Assembly: GCA_902569785.1 (NCBI GenBank)
Contig: CACFVO010000001.1
Coordinates: forward strand, 179,971-220,815
DNA length: 40,845 nt
Source: an uncultured Pelagibacteraceae bacterium
GTDB taxonomy: Bacteria > Pseudomonadota > Alphaproteobacteria > Pelagibacterales > Pelagibacteraceae
Reading direction: 5' to 3'
Program-made: the position numbers and the translations under genes
Shown here: positions 1-8,738 of the stretch, one piece after another
How the letters are laid out: every line of letters starts with the position of its first letter
Position numbering within the stretch: position 1 is the stretch's first letter
Notes under the pieces: generated by a model
Seen by the model: only the letters and a program-made list of their open reading frames with translations
Databases searched by the model: none
Told to the model about the DNA's origin: nothing

Positions 1-1283
1 CGGATAATAAAAGTTTTAAAAAAAACCCAAGATTAATAACTGATGCAAAAGGGGTTTATCTAACTAATCATGAAGGAAAAAAAATGATCGATGCGAGTTC
101 AGGATTATTCTGCAACCCTCTTGGCCATGGAAGAAAAGAAATTACTGAAGCAGTTTCTAAACAACTCGATAAACTAGACTACTGCCAACCTTTTAATCAA
201 GGTTATGGAGGATCATTTGAATTAGCTACTAGAATAGCTAAAAAAACTCCGGAAGGTATTAATAGAATTTTTTATACAATTTGTGGATCTACAGCTGTAG
301 AAACAGCAATAAAAATATCGATTGCTTATCATAGGGCCAAAGGTGATTCTAAAAGATTTCGATTTGTAGGACGAGAAAGAGGATATCACGGCATGAATAT
401 AGGAGCTACTACCGTTGGCGGAATGATTAATAATGTTAAAACATTTGCAAGTGTTTTAATGCCTGGTGTTCAACATATGAGACATACACATTTACCAGAA
501 CACAAATTTGTAAAAGGACAACCAGAGACTGGTGTAGAGATGGCGGAAGATTTAGAAAGAATAGCAATGAATTTTGGCGGTGAAAATATTGCAGCATGCA
601 TTGTTGAACCAATTGCTGGATCTACTGGAACTTTAGTTCCTCCAAAGGGTTACTTAAAAAGATTAAGAGAGATCTGCGATAAACACGGAATACTTTTAAT
701 TTTTGATGAAGTTATTACTGGATGGGGTAGGACTGGGTCAGCCTTCGCCGCACAAGAATGGAATGTAAAACCTGATATTATGACTATGGCAAAGGCAACA
801 ACCAATGGAGTAGTGCCAATGGGAGTAGTTGCAGTAAAAGAAGAAATCTATGATTCTGTGTTAGACTCATCTTCTGCTCCGGAAGGAACACCAGAATTAT
901 TTCATGGGTATACTTATTCAGGTATTCCTGTAGCAGTTGCGGCAGCATTAGCTGTACAAGATATTTTTGATAAAGAAGATATTTTTAAAAGAGCAAAAGA
1001 AATGTCACCTTATCTTCAAGATGGCCTTCAATCTTTAAAAGATTTAAAAGAAATAGTTAGTATACGAGGTTATGGAATGATGGGGGGAATTGAGATAAAA
1101 ATGAAAGACAAACCTGGAAAAGCAGGATTTCAAGTATTTAAACATTGTTACGATGCAGGTGTAAATTTTAAAAATACTGGTGACAATTTGATAATAGCAC
1201 CTCAGTTTATATGTGAAAAAAAACATATTGATGAAATTATAGATAAATTAAGAACAGGCATCTCAAATTACGCAAAGTCATAA
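1..1283 (+). CDS. Omega-amino-acid (beta-alanine type):pyruvate aminotransferase, 5' end missing
   Basis: Class III PLP-dependent aminotransferase that moves the amino group of an omega-amino acid (beta-alanine, taurine-like or similar) to pyruvate, giving alanine. The reading frame is open from base 3 and already shows the family N-terminal region before the first in-window ATG at 84, so the true start lies upstream of the window. Visible family marks are GSTAVETA, the FDEVITGWGR motif with the PLP-ring Asp, the Schiff-base Lys in MAKATTNG, and FHGYTYSGIP, which is typical of the beta-alanine:pyruvate branch. The stop codon directly abuts the ATG of alanine dehydrogenase, so alanine made here is probably deaminated by the next enzyme. 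Family is certain; the exact donor (beta-alanine, taurine or another amine) is not decided by sequence. Confidence 0.9.
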   Translation, partial: DNKSFKKNPRLITDAKGVYLTNHEGKKMIDASSGLFCNPLGHGRKEITEAVSKQLDKLDYCQPFNQGYGGSFELATRIAKKTPEGINRIFYTICGSTAVETAIKISIAYHRAKGDSKRFRFVGRERGYHGMNIGATTVGGMINNVKTFASVLMPGVQHMRHTHLPEHKFVKGQPETGVEMAEDLERIAMNFGGENIAACIVEPIAGSTGTLVPPKGYLKRLREICDKHGILLIFDEVITGWGRTGSAFAAQEWNVKPDIMTMAKATTNGVVPMGVVAVKEEIYDSVLDSSSAPEGTPELFHGYTYSGIPVAVAAALAVQDIFDKEDIFKRAKEMSPYLQDGLQSLKDLKEIVSIRGYGMMGGIEIKMKDKPGKAGFQVFKHCYDAGVNFKNTGDNLIIAPQFICEKKHIDEIIDKLRTGISNYAKS

Positions 1284-2402
1284 ATGATTATTGGAGTTCC
1301 AAAAGAGATTAAGCTTCAAGAGCATAGAATCGGTTTAACCCCAGATAGCGTTAAGGTTCTTACTGAAAAAGGTCATGAAGTCTTAGTTGAAACTAATGGT
1401 GGTTTTGAAGCAGGTTTCACTAATGATAATTATAAAGACTCTGGAGCAAAAATAATTGATACAGCAGAGGAAATATTTAAAAAAGCTGAAATAATTGTTA
1501 AAGTAAAAGAACCCCAAGCCAATGAAGTAAAAATGATTAGAGAAAATCAAATTATTTATACCTATCTTCATTTGGCTGCTGCAAAAGAACTTACTGAAGG
1601 TTTGATCAAAACAAAGTCTATTTGTATAGCTTATGAAACAGTAACAGACGATAATGGTCGCTTACCTTTGTTAGCACCTATGAGCGCTGTAGCTGGAAGA
1701 ATGTCTATTCAAGCAGGAGCTCATTCACTTGAAAAAAATCAAAAAGGAAGAGGTTTACTATTAGGAGGAGCCCCAGGCGTTGAACCAGCAAATGTAGTGA
1801 TCTTGGGAGGAGGAGTTGTTGGAGAAAACGCAGCTATCATAGCCACTGGTATGCGAGGAAAAGTTTATGTTGTAGATAAATCAAAAGAAAGATTGAAACA
1901 ATTGCATGAAATGTTTGGAGACAAAATTATACCTACAGAAAGCAACAAAACTGATCTTACAAAGCTAATTACTGAATGTGATCTTTTAGTTGGAGGCGTG
2001 TTGATACCTGGCGCAGAGGCTCCAAAACTAGTTACTAAAGAGATGGTTAAAAGCATGAAGAGAGGATCAGTGGTAGTAGATGTAGCTATAGATCAAGGCG
2101 GTTGTGTCGAAACAAGTAAACCAACCACTCACGCAAACCCAACTTATTTAGTAGACGATGTAGTTCATTACTGTGTAGCTAATATGCCCGGTGGTGTGCC
2201 AAGAACTTCTACAATGGCTTTAAATAAAGCAACTTTACCATTGTTAATAAAAATAGCTGACCAGGGTTATAAGAAAACCTTAGAAGAAAATAAAAATTAT
2301 TTAGCTGGTTTAAACGTATATAAGGGTAAAATTACTTTTAAAGGGGTGGCTAAAGCATTTAACCTAAACTACACCCCTGCTGAAAAAGCTTTATTAGAAT
2401 AA
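1284..2402 (+). CDS. ald: Alanine dehydrogenase
   Basis: NAD-dependent oxidative deamination of L-alanine to pyruvate and ammonium. The 372-residue length is normal. The N-terminal MIIGVPKEIK start, the catalytic Lys in VKVKEP and His in YLHLAAA, the Rossmann glycine motif VILGGGVVGENAA and the C-terminal NMPGGVPRTST segment are all present. The ATG follows the upstream stop codon with no spacer, so the gene is translationally tied to the aminotransferase. Together they would form a cycle: the aminotransferase uses pyruvate as acceptor and this enzyme regenerates it, with net release of ammonium and NADH from the amine donor. No anomaly seen. Confidence 0.96.
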   Translation: MIIGVPKEIKLQEHRIGLTPDSVKVLTEKGHEVLVETNGGFEAGFTNDNYKDSGAKIIDTAEEIFKKAEIIVKVKEPQANEVKMIRENQIIYTYLHLAAAKELTEGLIKTKSICIAYETVTDDNGRLPLLAPMSAVAGRMSIQAGAHSLEKNQKGRGLLLGGAPGVEPANVVILGGGVVGENAAIIATGMRGKVYVVDKSKERLKQLHEMFGDKIIPTESNKTDLTKLITECDLLVGGVLIPGAEAPKLVTKEMVKSMKRGSVVVDVAIDQGGCVETSKPTTHANPTYLVDDVVHYCVANMPGGVPRTSTMALNKATLPLLIKIADQGYKKTLEENKNYLAGLNVYKGKITFKGVAKAFNLNYTPAEKALLE

Positions 2403-2500
2403 GGTTGTATCCAATATATCTTCAATTTAACCTATCAAAAACCCATTATGCGCTGTCTTAAAGTATTATTAATACTCTTTATGTGATGGAATGCACAAGT

Positions 2501-2695
2501 ATGAGTTCTGAGATAAAATTTGAAAACCATAGTCTACTTGAAGAAAAAAAGGGTGCTAATAAAGGCAGAGTTAAACTAACTGACTTAGTATCAAGATTGA
2601 ACCAAGAAAAAAAGAGAGAGAGAAACAGCAATATAGCTCTATCGGCCGCAGCTATCTCTGCGATTGCCGTTTTTGGAATAATACTCTCTATCTAA
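2501..2695 (+). CDS. Small single-pass membrane protein, function unknown
   Basis: A 64-residue protein if it starts at the ATG at 2501. In-frame GTG (2483) and ATG (2486) are alternatives that would add a Cys-containing leader. It has a charged, lysine/glutamate-rich N-terminal half (around EEKKGANKGRVKLTDLVSRL) and a C-terminal hydrophobic segment of about 20 residues that ends at the stop, so it looks like a tail-anchored inner-membrane protein. I do not recognise the family. Reading-frame composition (amphipathic basic stretch followed by one clean membrane segment) suggests a real gene rather than chance. It stands alone between ald and a tRNA gene. Confidence 0.6.
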   Translation: MSSEIKFENHSLLEEKKGANKGRVKLTDLVSRLNQEKKRERNSNIALSAAAISAIAVFGIILSI

Positions 2696-2800
2696 AATCT
2701 TTAATACGAAAATTTCAACAATTTAAGGTAATTTTAGCAAAAGCTAAATAATCAGTATTATTGTATAAAAGAACTATATTTACTAAATAAATTAATATTT

Positions 2801-2877
2801 GGCGAGGTAGCTCAGTTGGTTAGAGCACAGGACTCATAAGCCTGGGGTCGGCGGTTCGAATCCGCCCCTCGCTACCA
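2801..2877 (+). tRNA. tRNA with CAU anticodon (elongator Met or Ile2)
   Basis: Complete cloverleaf: acceptor GGCGAGG (2801-2807) with CCTCGCT, D arm GCTC/GAGC, anticodon loop CTCATAA with CAT at 2835-2837, T arm GGCGG/CCGCC with TTCGAAT loop, discriminator A and encoded CCA at 2875-2877. The 1-72 pair is a G-U wobble and the innermost anticodon-stem pair is A-G, both read directly. The stem lacks the three G-C pairs of initiator tRNA, so it is elongator Met or a lysidine-modified Ile tRNA; sequence alone does not decide. The glycan island begins 10 bases downstream. Confidence 0.95.
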
Positions 2878-2886
2878 AAAACATTC

Positions 2887-4032
2887 TTAGTTAATTATTT
2901 TCATGATAAGATTACTTATTCGTTTAGCATCGCTTAATTTAACTTTTGGATGTATTGGAAGCACTAAATAATTATTTTCTACTAAGTCCATATTTTTAAA
3001 CTTTTTACCTTTGGTAAAATTCTTAAAAATACTATATCTATCATTTCTAAAATGAACTTGATTTGTTTCAACTCCATTTTGTCTTAGTTTTTTTTGAAGG
3101 TAATCTTTTCTTTTTAAACAAATGGTAAATAACCAATTAGAATGTTGCGTACCAGACTTTTTTTTATCCATGATAGTGATAGATGAATTTTTTGATAGAG
3201 TTTTCTCGTAAATTTTATAAAGTTTTCTACGATGTGACCAGATTTTTTTAAAATCTTTAATTGACTCTAAAAGTAAGGATGCTCCAATATCGGTCATTTG
3301 ATATTTAAAGCCTATTTCTTTAATATCATTTTCCCAAGTCCCACCTTGTTTCGCCAATCTATCAATGCCAAACCATCTTATACGATATGCTTTCTTTAAT
3401 TTTTTTTTATCTTTAAAAACCAACATTCCTCCATCTCCAGAAGTAATTTGTTTAATCGCTTGGAAACTATAGATTGTATAATCCGCATATTTTACTATAG
3501 ATTTATTATTGTATTTTGCGCCCAGGCTTTGTGCAGCATCTTGAATTAAAACTATTTTTCTTTTTTTAGCAATTGCATTTAGCTCCTTTAAGTCACAAGG
3601 TAGTCCTCCGTAGTTGACAAAAACAATTGCTTTAGTTTTTTTAGTAATTAATTTTTTAATACTTTGAATATCTATATTCATGGTTTTAGGATCTATGTCA
3701 GCAAATTTAATTTTAGCACCAATATAAAGCAGAGGAATATTTGTAGCGGTGCAAGTAAATATTGGGCAGATAACTTCATCATTCTTTTTAATGTCAGCCA
3801 AAATGTAGGCTAAGTGAAGAGCATCAGTTCCTGATCCAACTGCCACAGACGGAAGTTTATTTGCAAATCTTTTTGAAAATACTTTCTCTAATTTATCAAC
3901 TAATGGTCCTTGACCTATCCATCGAGTAGAAAAAACTTTTTTTAAAGCAGATAAATAGTTTTTAGGTATATACGGGTAAAACAAAGTGACAGTTTTGTTA
4001 GATTCTTTTATCAATGGATAGTCTTTAAACAT
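2887..4032 (-). CDS. DegT/DnrJ/EryC1/StrS family sugar aminotransferase
   Basis: PLP-dependent aminotransferase that would aminate a nucleotide-linked keto-sugar for a surface glycan. At 381 residues it has normal length. Family marks are GSGTDALHLA (residues 67-76), the PLP Asp in QDAAQSLGA (Asp165) and the Schiff-base Lys194 in SFQAIKQITSGDGG. It is the first gene of the glycan island and runs toward the tRNA. The start codon lies 21 bases from the divergent start of the methyltransferase-like gene. A 4-keto sugar made by the RmlB-like enzyme at 6771-7775 is a plausible substrate, but this link is inference. Confidence 0.9.
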   Translation of the reverse strand: MFKDYPLIKESNKTVTLFYPYIPKNYLSALKKVFSTRWIGQGPLVDKLEKVFSKRFANKLPSVAVGSGTDALHLAYILADIKKNDEVICPIFTCTATNIPLLYIGAKIKFADIDPKTMNIDIQSIKKLITKKTKAIVFVNYGGLPCDLKELNAIAKKRKIVLIQDAAQSLGAKYNNKSIVKYADYTIYSFQAIKQITSGDGGMLVFKDKKKLKKAYRIRWFGIDRLAKQGGTWENDIKEIGFKYQMTDIGASLLLESIKDFKKIWSHRRKLYKIYEKTLSKNSSITIMDKKKSGTQHSNWLFTICLKRKDYLQKKLRQNGVETNQVHFRNDRYSIFKNFTKGKKFKNMDLVENNYLVLPIHPKVKLSDAKRISNLIMKIIN

Positions 4033-4053
4033 AAAATTTTATATAATCCTTTT

Positions 4054-4731
4054 ATGATAAAATATGATTGGAGTAAATATAATTTAAAAAGAGACCGCGA
4101 GGCAATTTGTCAATTTAAAGAATATTCCGAAAATTCAAAAAAAAAACCTTTAATTCAAAAAGGTTTATATAATCATATTAGAGATATTTATGCTTTGGCT
4201 ATTTTAAATTCAAAAAATTCCAAAAAAAAAATTGATATACTTGATTATGGTGGAAATTTAATATCTAATTTGAGTTTACTTCATAAAATAAATATTAAAA
4301 AAATTAAAGTATGGGTTTACAATCCTTACTCATCAGAAATAGCTCTTAAAAAAAAAGTTTTTAAATATGTAAAGTTTATAAAAGATATTGATTTAATTAA
4401 AAAAAAGAAGTTTTCTCTTTGCTATCTTGGCTCGGTAATTCAATATTGCAAAGACTTAAAAACAATAGCGGGTAAAGACATCATTAATTCTTCTAAATTT
4501 GTTCTTATAACTCATACGCCAATTTCAACCATCAAAAAGGAGTTTTATTTAAAACAAATAAATCATAAAAATCTTTTTCAGAAGGTTCATTCAATGCACA
4601 ATATAAAGAAAAAATTGCTACTTAAAAAGTACTCAGTAGAATTCAAATCATATAACGATTACAAGCACTCAGGGTTAAAAAGCAATAATAAGATTGAGTC
4701 TACTAATATTCTTTTTAAAAGGAATAGATAA
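4054..4731 (+). CDS. Methyltransferase-like protein, TIGR04325-like
   Basis: A 225-residue, very lysine-rich protein. The segment KIDILDYGGNLISNLSLL (about residues 60-77) resembles motif I of SAM-dependent methyltransferases in the TIGR04325-like glycan family, where D-(Y/F)-G-G replaces the usual DxGxGxG. YLGSVIQYCKD further on resembles the conserved serine-valine-tyrosine block of that family. These proteins usually sit in O-antigen or capsule loci, as here. It diverges from the aminotransferase and converges on the DUF4422 gene with a one-base gap. Function as a methyltransferase is inferred; the assignment is moderate because motif I lacks the second half of the glycine pattern. Confidence 0.6.
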   Translation: MIKYDWSKYNLKRDREAICQFKEYSENSKKKPLIQKGLYNHIRDIYALAILNSKNSKKKIDILDYGGNLISNLSLLHKINIKKIKVWVYNPYSSEIALKKKVFKYVKFIKDIDLIKKKKFSLCYLGSVIQYCKDLKTIAGKDIINSSKFVLITHTPISTIKKEFYLKQINHKNLFQKVHSMHNIKKKLLLKKYSVEFKSYNDYKHSGLKSNNKIESTNILFKRNR

Positions 4732-4732
4732 A

Positions 4733-5563
4733 TTATTTCAAGATTAATTTATTAGCATTCGTATCGTAAAAAAAAATTGGCCAATTTGCGTAATTTGAAT
4801 TTTTTTGGAACCAATAGGAAACAAATCTTTCAGCTAAAAATGCATAAATTCTTTTTTTTGAATAACCATGTAAATTGAAACCAAACACATCTTCACATTT
4901 ACCTAAACATTTATAATATTCATTTAATAATTTTTTTGATCTACAAAAAAACATATTCTCTCGATTAAAAGAATTTTTAGTTACTACAAATTCTTCAAAT
5001 CCATCCCGATCTTTTTTATCTAATAGACTAATAGCTTTTTCCAGGTACCCTTCACCGTGAAAAATATCAAAATGAAGTTTAATATTTCTGTTTTTTTTAA
5101 ACAACAATTCAGGATTCATTAAAAATTTAAGTTTGGCATGTTTTAAAATTTTACTTAGTTTATAATTGTTAACTGCCATTTCATCTCCAAGTATAACTTC
5201 GTAATTGCTCCATTCATCAGGAATTTTTTTTAAAATATAATCCTTAAAATTATTTTTATTAACAACCTTATTTAATTCATCAGATTTTATTTTTGATTGC
5301 TGACTCCAATGATATCTATACCCACAAAAACCTAACCATTCATTATCTTGTAGTTCAGACAATCTATTTTTCCATAACCAATAATGAAATGAATATTCAG
5401 CATAAAAAGGATTCTTTGTAGAAATATTTTCCCCTTTGTTATCAGTTAACCACTCCTCAGAAAATTTATTTTGACCTAATCCAACAGGAATATAATTCAG
5501 GTATTTTAAATTTTGCAAATGGTGACTCTCTAAACATAGGCAAAATAATTTGAAATGAGTCAT
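4733..5563 (-). CDS. DUF4422-like putative glycosyltransferase
   Basis: 276 residues with marks of the DUF4422 family found in capsule and O-antigen loci: an N-terminal Y-I-P-V-G-L-G stretch, the signature NKGENISTKNPFYAEY followed by YWLWKN, then LGFCGYRYHW, corresponding to the family's GLxHYRRxF block. A later FHGEGYLEKA and NMFFCRSKKLLNEY block, the latter like the family's N-(M/F)-F-(I/C) motif, are also visible. Members are thought to be glycosyltransferases acting in the cytoplasm, but this is poorly tested. It is the last gene of the minus-strand rmlB-rmlD-rmlC-like run, 7 bases after the RmlC-like gene. Confidence 0.75.
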   Translation of the reverse strand: MTHFKLFCLCLESHHLQNLKYLNYIPVGLGQNKFSEEWLTDNKGENISTKNPFYAEYSFHYWLWKNRLSELQDNEWLGFCGYRYHWSQQSKIKSDELNKVVNKNNFKDYILKKIPDEWSNYEVILGDEMAVNNYKLSKILKHAKLKFLMNPELLFKKNRNIKLHFDIFHGEGYLEKAISLLDKKDRDGFEEFVVTKNSFNRENMFFCRSKKLLNEYYKCLGKCEDVFGFNLHGYSKKRIYAFLAERFVSYWFQKNSNYANWPIFFYDTNANKLILK

Positions 5564-5570
5564 TAATTTA

Positions 5571-6107
5571 TTAAAGATTTCTAAATCTTTTCTTAAATTC
5601 TTTAAATGTTAAAAGTTTCTTATCTTTTTTTGATAAAATAACATTTTTTTTTGGCCATTTGATTTTTAAATCTTTATCTTTTGCGTTTATACCGCTTTCA
5701 AAATTTGGTTTATAATAATTAGTCAATTTATAATAAACTATATTATATTTCTCATAACTATAGTAAGCATGGGCAAATCCTTTTGGAATATAAAGACTCA
5801 AACAATTTTTATCGGACAAAATAATTTTAAAACTTTTTCCGAATGTTCTAGACCTTTTTCTTAAGTCTATAACACAATCTAATATTTTTCCTTTTAAAAC
5901 ATTAACATACTTAGCTTGCTGGTATTTGTATTGAAAATGAAAACCCCTTAAAGCATCTTTTTTGGAAACAGTGCAGTATTCAAAAACAAAATTTTTTTCT
6001 TTTAATATTTTGTTATTAAATATCTCTCTAAGACTACCCCTTTTATCTTTATTATTTTTTTGTTTAATAATTAATAAATCTTTTATCTTAGTTTTATAAA
6101 TCTTCAT
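5571..6107 (-). CDS. rfbC: dTDP-4-dehydrorhamnose 3,5-epimerase family protein (RmlC-like)
   Basis: Cupin-fold epimerase that converts dTDP-4-keto-6-deoxyglucose to the L-sugar form. Of 178 residues, the family core is intact: ALRGFHFQ with Arg54 and the catalytic His57, Lys66 in QQAKYVNVLKG, IPKGFAHAYYS, and YKLTNYYKP followed by an Asp before IKWP. Overlaps the RmlD-like gene by 4 bases, so the two are probably cotranslated. Together with RmlB and RmlD homologues it suggests a dTDP-6-deoxyhexose route, though no RmlA nucleotidyltransferase is in this window. It could alternatively act on a different nucleotide sugar. Confidence 0.87.
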   Translation of the reverse strand: MKIYKTKIKDLLIIKQKNNKDKRGSLREIFNNKILKEKNFVFEYCTVSKKDALRGFHFQYKYQQAKYVNVLKGKILDCVIDLRKRSRTFGKSFKIILSDKNCLSLYIPKGFAHAYYSYEKYNIVYYKLTNYYKPNFESGINAKDKDLKIKWPKKNVILSKKDKKLLTFKEFKKRFRNL

Positions 6108-6799
6108 TTTGAGTATTTAGAAATCTTTTTTAAATTCATATCCATTTTTAATGGCAATTCACCTTTTGAAAATATTTTTTTAACATTTTTATTTTCAGCT
6201 CTTGCAAATTGATATACAGTTTGGGATTTTCCTCCAATATTAAATATACCTTTTTTATTCAAAATTTTTAAAAAAATTTTAATAAAATCATCATGGTAAA
6301 TAAAATTAGTTTTAACATTTGCAAAAGCAGATTTATGAACAAAAGGTTTTTCCGTCATACAAGTTCTTAAAATGAGAGAATTTTTATACATTTGGACCGC
6401 ACTTTCCGCACCAAGTTTTGACCATCCATAATTATTCCATGGTAGCAAAGGATCAGTTTCTTTATATTTACCTTTTTTGCCAGGATAAATATAACTAGTT
6501 GAAAAATGAATAATTTTTAAATTTTTTTCAATACATGCATTAACAATATTCGCAGTACCAATTATGTTAAGGCTTATACTTTTTTTTAGTTTTTTTTCAT
6601 GAATTTTCATTGGCCTAGACAATCCTGCCAAATGTAGGAGATATTTTGGTTTGAATTTCTTTATATTATTTTTTATCGAAGTTTCGCTTAAAATATTAAG
6701 CTGTTTTTTGTTTCTAAAAATAAATTTAAATTTACTTTTTTTATTTTTTAAAACTTTAGCAAATCTACTTTCACCACCTGTGACTAAAATTCTTTTCAT
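6104..6799 (-). CDS. Short RmlD-like NAD(P)-dependent sugar reductase/epimerase
   Basis: Extended SDR-type protein of only 231 residues, against about 290 for RmlD. The catalytic pair is present as YGWSK (Tyr124, Lys128) and the serine block as FSTSYIYPG. The nucleotide-binding motif reads VTGGESRFAK, so the usual GxxGxxG is replaced at two positions. It overlaps rmlB by 29 bases at its start and rmlC by 4 at its end, consistent with one operon. It probably reduces or epimerises the 4-keto sugar, but the degenerate glycine motif and short C-terminus make the exact reaction uncertain. Confidence 0.75.
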   Translation of the reverse strand: MKRILVTGGESRFAKVLKNKKSKFKFIFRNKKQLNILSETSIKNNIKKFKPKYLLHLAGLSRPMKIHEKKLKKSISLNIIGTANIVNACIEKNLKIIHFSTSYIYPGKKGKYKETDPLLPWNNYGWSKLGAESAVQMYKNSLILRTCMTEKPFVHKSAFANVKTNFIYHDDFIKIFLKILNKKGIFNIGGKSQTVYQFARAENKNVKKIFSKGELPLKMDMNLKKISKYSK

Positions 6800-7775
6800 T
6801 TAATTTTTTAAAATATTTTTGATTTTTAATATACCAATCTACTGTTTTAGATATACCTTGATTTAGGTTTATTTTAGGCTTCCAATTTAAATTTTTTTTA
6901 ATTTTATCACTATTAAGTGCATATCTAAAGTCATGACCTGGTCTATCTTTTACAAAAATAATTTTTACCTTATTGTTTATTTTGATTTTTTTATCTTTAA
7001 AAGATTTTAAAATTTTCTTAACAAGAAAAATATTACTACAATTAATTCCAGAACCTATATTGTATTTTTCACCAGAGCGACCCCTAAAGAATAATTTTAT
7101 AAGAGCATCACAATGGTCATCTACATAAATCCATTCTCTTAAATTTTTGCCTTTTGAATATATAGGAAGAGGTTTGTTGTTTAAAATATTATAAATCATC
7201 TTAGGAATTAATTTTTCTGGAAACTGTCTTGGCCCGTAGTTATTGGAACAATTTGATATAACTGCATCAATTTTATGGGTTCTAACATAAGCATTAACTA
7301 AATGATCAGAAGATGCTTTTGAAGCTGAATAAGGAGAGCTAGGTGCATATGGAAAATTTTCACCTGATCTTTTTGTGCCTAAAATATCTCCATATACTTC
7401 ATCCGTAGATATATGAACTAATCTAACTTTTTTTTTGTAATTTTTAATAGCTTCTAACAAATTATAAACACCAAGAATATTATTCTTAATAAAGTTAGAA
7501 GAGTCATTTATTGACCTATCCACGTGAGTATCAGCGGCCAAGTTAAAAATTCCGTGTGGCTTATATCTTTTTAAAATTTTTATGATTTCTTTTTTATTAT
7601 TTATATCAACTTTTTTGAAAAGGTAATTTTTACTCTTGATATCGCTTAAGTTATATTTTTGGGCAGAATAGGATAATTTATCGATGTTAAAAACTTTAAA
7701 ATTTTTTTTTAACAATAGCTTTATTAAGCTACTGCCGATAAAACCATACCCTCCAGTTACAATAAACCTTTTCAT
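6771..7775 (-). CDS. rfbB: dTDP-glucose 4,6-dehydratase
   Basis: Converts dTDP-glucose to dTDP-4-keto-6-deoxyglucose, the branch point for deoxy- and amino-sugars. All landmark motifs are in place in 334 residues: TGGYGFIGS (7-15), AADTHVDRSI (80-89), HISTDEVYGD with Thr124-Asp125-Glu126, YSASK (Tyr149, Lys153), NNYGPRQFPEKLIP and a C-terminal RPGHDFRY. First gene of the minus-strand run rmlB-rmlD-like-rmlC-like-DUF4422. The promoter must lie in the 65-base gap shared with the divergent GT2 gene or inside it. Confidence 0.95.
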   Translation of the reverse strand: MKRFIVTGGYGFIGSSLIKLLLKKNFKVFNIDKLSYSAQKYNLSDIKSKNYLFKKVDINNKKEIIKILKRYKPHGIFNLAADTHVDRSINDSSNFIKNNILGVYNLLEAIKNYKKKVRLVHISTDEVYGDILGTKRSGENFPYAPSSPYSASKASSDHLVNAYVRTHKIDAVISNCSNNYGPRQFPEKLIPKMIYNILNNKPLPIYSKGKNLREWIYVDDHCDALIKLFFRGRSGEKYNIGSGINCSNIFLVKKILKSFKDKKIKINNKVKIIFVKDRPGHDFRYALNSDKIKKNLNWKPKINLNQGISKTVDWYIKNQKYFKKLNEKNFSHRW

Positions 7776-7840
7776 TTGCTACTATTTATATTATTTATGT
7801 CTGTAAGTATACTTTCTATCATAATGAAGGCATTTTTTTG

Positions 7841-8707
7841 ATGCAAATAACAAAAGAAAATTTAACAATAATTATAGTTACAATTAAAAGTCAAAAAATC
7901 ATTGATGATTGTTTAAAATCAATTGATCCAGATATCAAAAAAATTATTGTAGAAAATTCTTCTGACCAAGAATTTATAGACTCTTTAAAAAAGAAATATA
8001 AAAATATTGAATGTTATCTAACAGGTAAAAATTTAGGCATGGGACCAGGCAACAATTTTGGAATAAAAAAATCTAATACAAGATACGTGATGGTTTTAAA
8101 TCCTGACACAATTTTAAGATCTAATACATTAAGTGAAATTTTTGAAATATCTAAAAACCTAGAGTTTGCAATTTTGAGTCCTCTTAGTGATGATATAAAT
8201 TATCCAAACTATAAGATTCATGCCGGGTTAAGAAATGATACAAACAAAAATGCTTTATTTGAAGTCGATCAAATCGATGGCTATGCAATGATTTTAGATA
8301 AAAAACAATTTAATGATAACTTTTTTGATGAAAAAATATTTATGTATTTAGAAAACGATGATCTTTGTTTAAGAGCTAAAAAAAATAATAAAAAAGTTTA
8401 CATTTATAGTAAATCTCTCATTTCTCATCTTGGTGCAAAAGCGGTTGATGAAAAATATTTAAATGAATTAGAATTTTCAAGAAATTGGCATTGGAATTGG
8501 TCAAAATTCTATTTTAGAAAAAAACATTCAGGGTTTATGAAAGCTTTCGTTTTAGGATTTTTAACATCACTTAGATCAATTTTTAAAAGTTTGTTTTTTT
8601 TGATAATTAATAATAAATTTAAAAGTAAATTGTATTATTGTAGAGTATCTGGATTTGTTAACGCAGCGGTAAATAAAAGTTCATGGTTTAGACCAAGATT
8701 AGATTGA
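7841..8707 (+). CDS. Glycosyltransferase family 2 (rhamnosyltransferase-like)
   Basis: GT-A fold transferase of 288 residues. N-terminal LTIIIVTIKSQ, NLGMGPGNNFGIK (about 64-76) and the DxD-equivalent NPDT (87-90) match WbbL-type GT2 enzymes. MYLENDDLCLRAKK matches the ED acceptor/base motif. A hydrophobic stretch near residues 238-258 may peripherally attach it to the membrane. I start it at the ATG at 7841, which has a GAAGG ribosome-binding sequence at 7826-7830, rather than at the TTG one codon earlier. Likely adds a 6-deoxyhexose made by the neighbouring RmlB-type enzymes; the sugar is inferred. Confidence 0.88.
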   Translation: MQITKENLTIIIVTIKSQKIIDDCLKSIDPDIKKIIVENSSDQEFIDSLKKKYKNIECYLTGKNLGMGPGNNFGIKKSNTRYVMVLNPDTILRSNTLSEIFEISKNLEFAILSPLSDDINYPNYKIHAGLRNDTNKNALFEVDQIDGYAMILDKKQFNDNFFDEKIFMYLENDDLCLRAKKNNKKVYIYSKSLISHLGAKAVDEKYLNELEFSRNWHWNWSKFYFRKKHSGFMKAFVLGFLTSLRSIFKSLFFLIINNKFKSKLYYCRVSGFVNAAVNKSSWFRPRLD

Positions 8708-8738
8708 TTTAATTATTTCAAAGATATATTTAGTGCTA

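Noticed and set aside
2462-2476. Hairpin AGTATT-ATT-AATACT after ald
   Set aside because: Only six A/T-rich pairs and a short U-tract; too weak to call a terminator.
2801-2877. Initiator tRNA-fMet
   Set aside because: No three G-C pairs in the anticodon stem and a 1-72 G-U pair instead of the initiator C-A mismatch.
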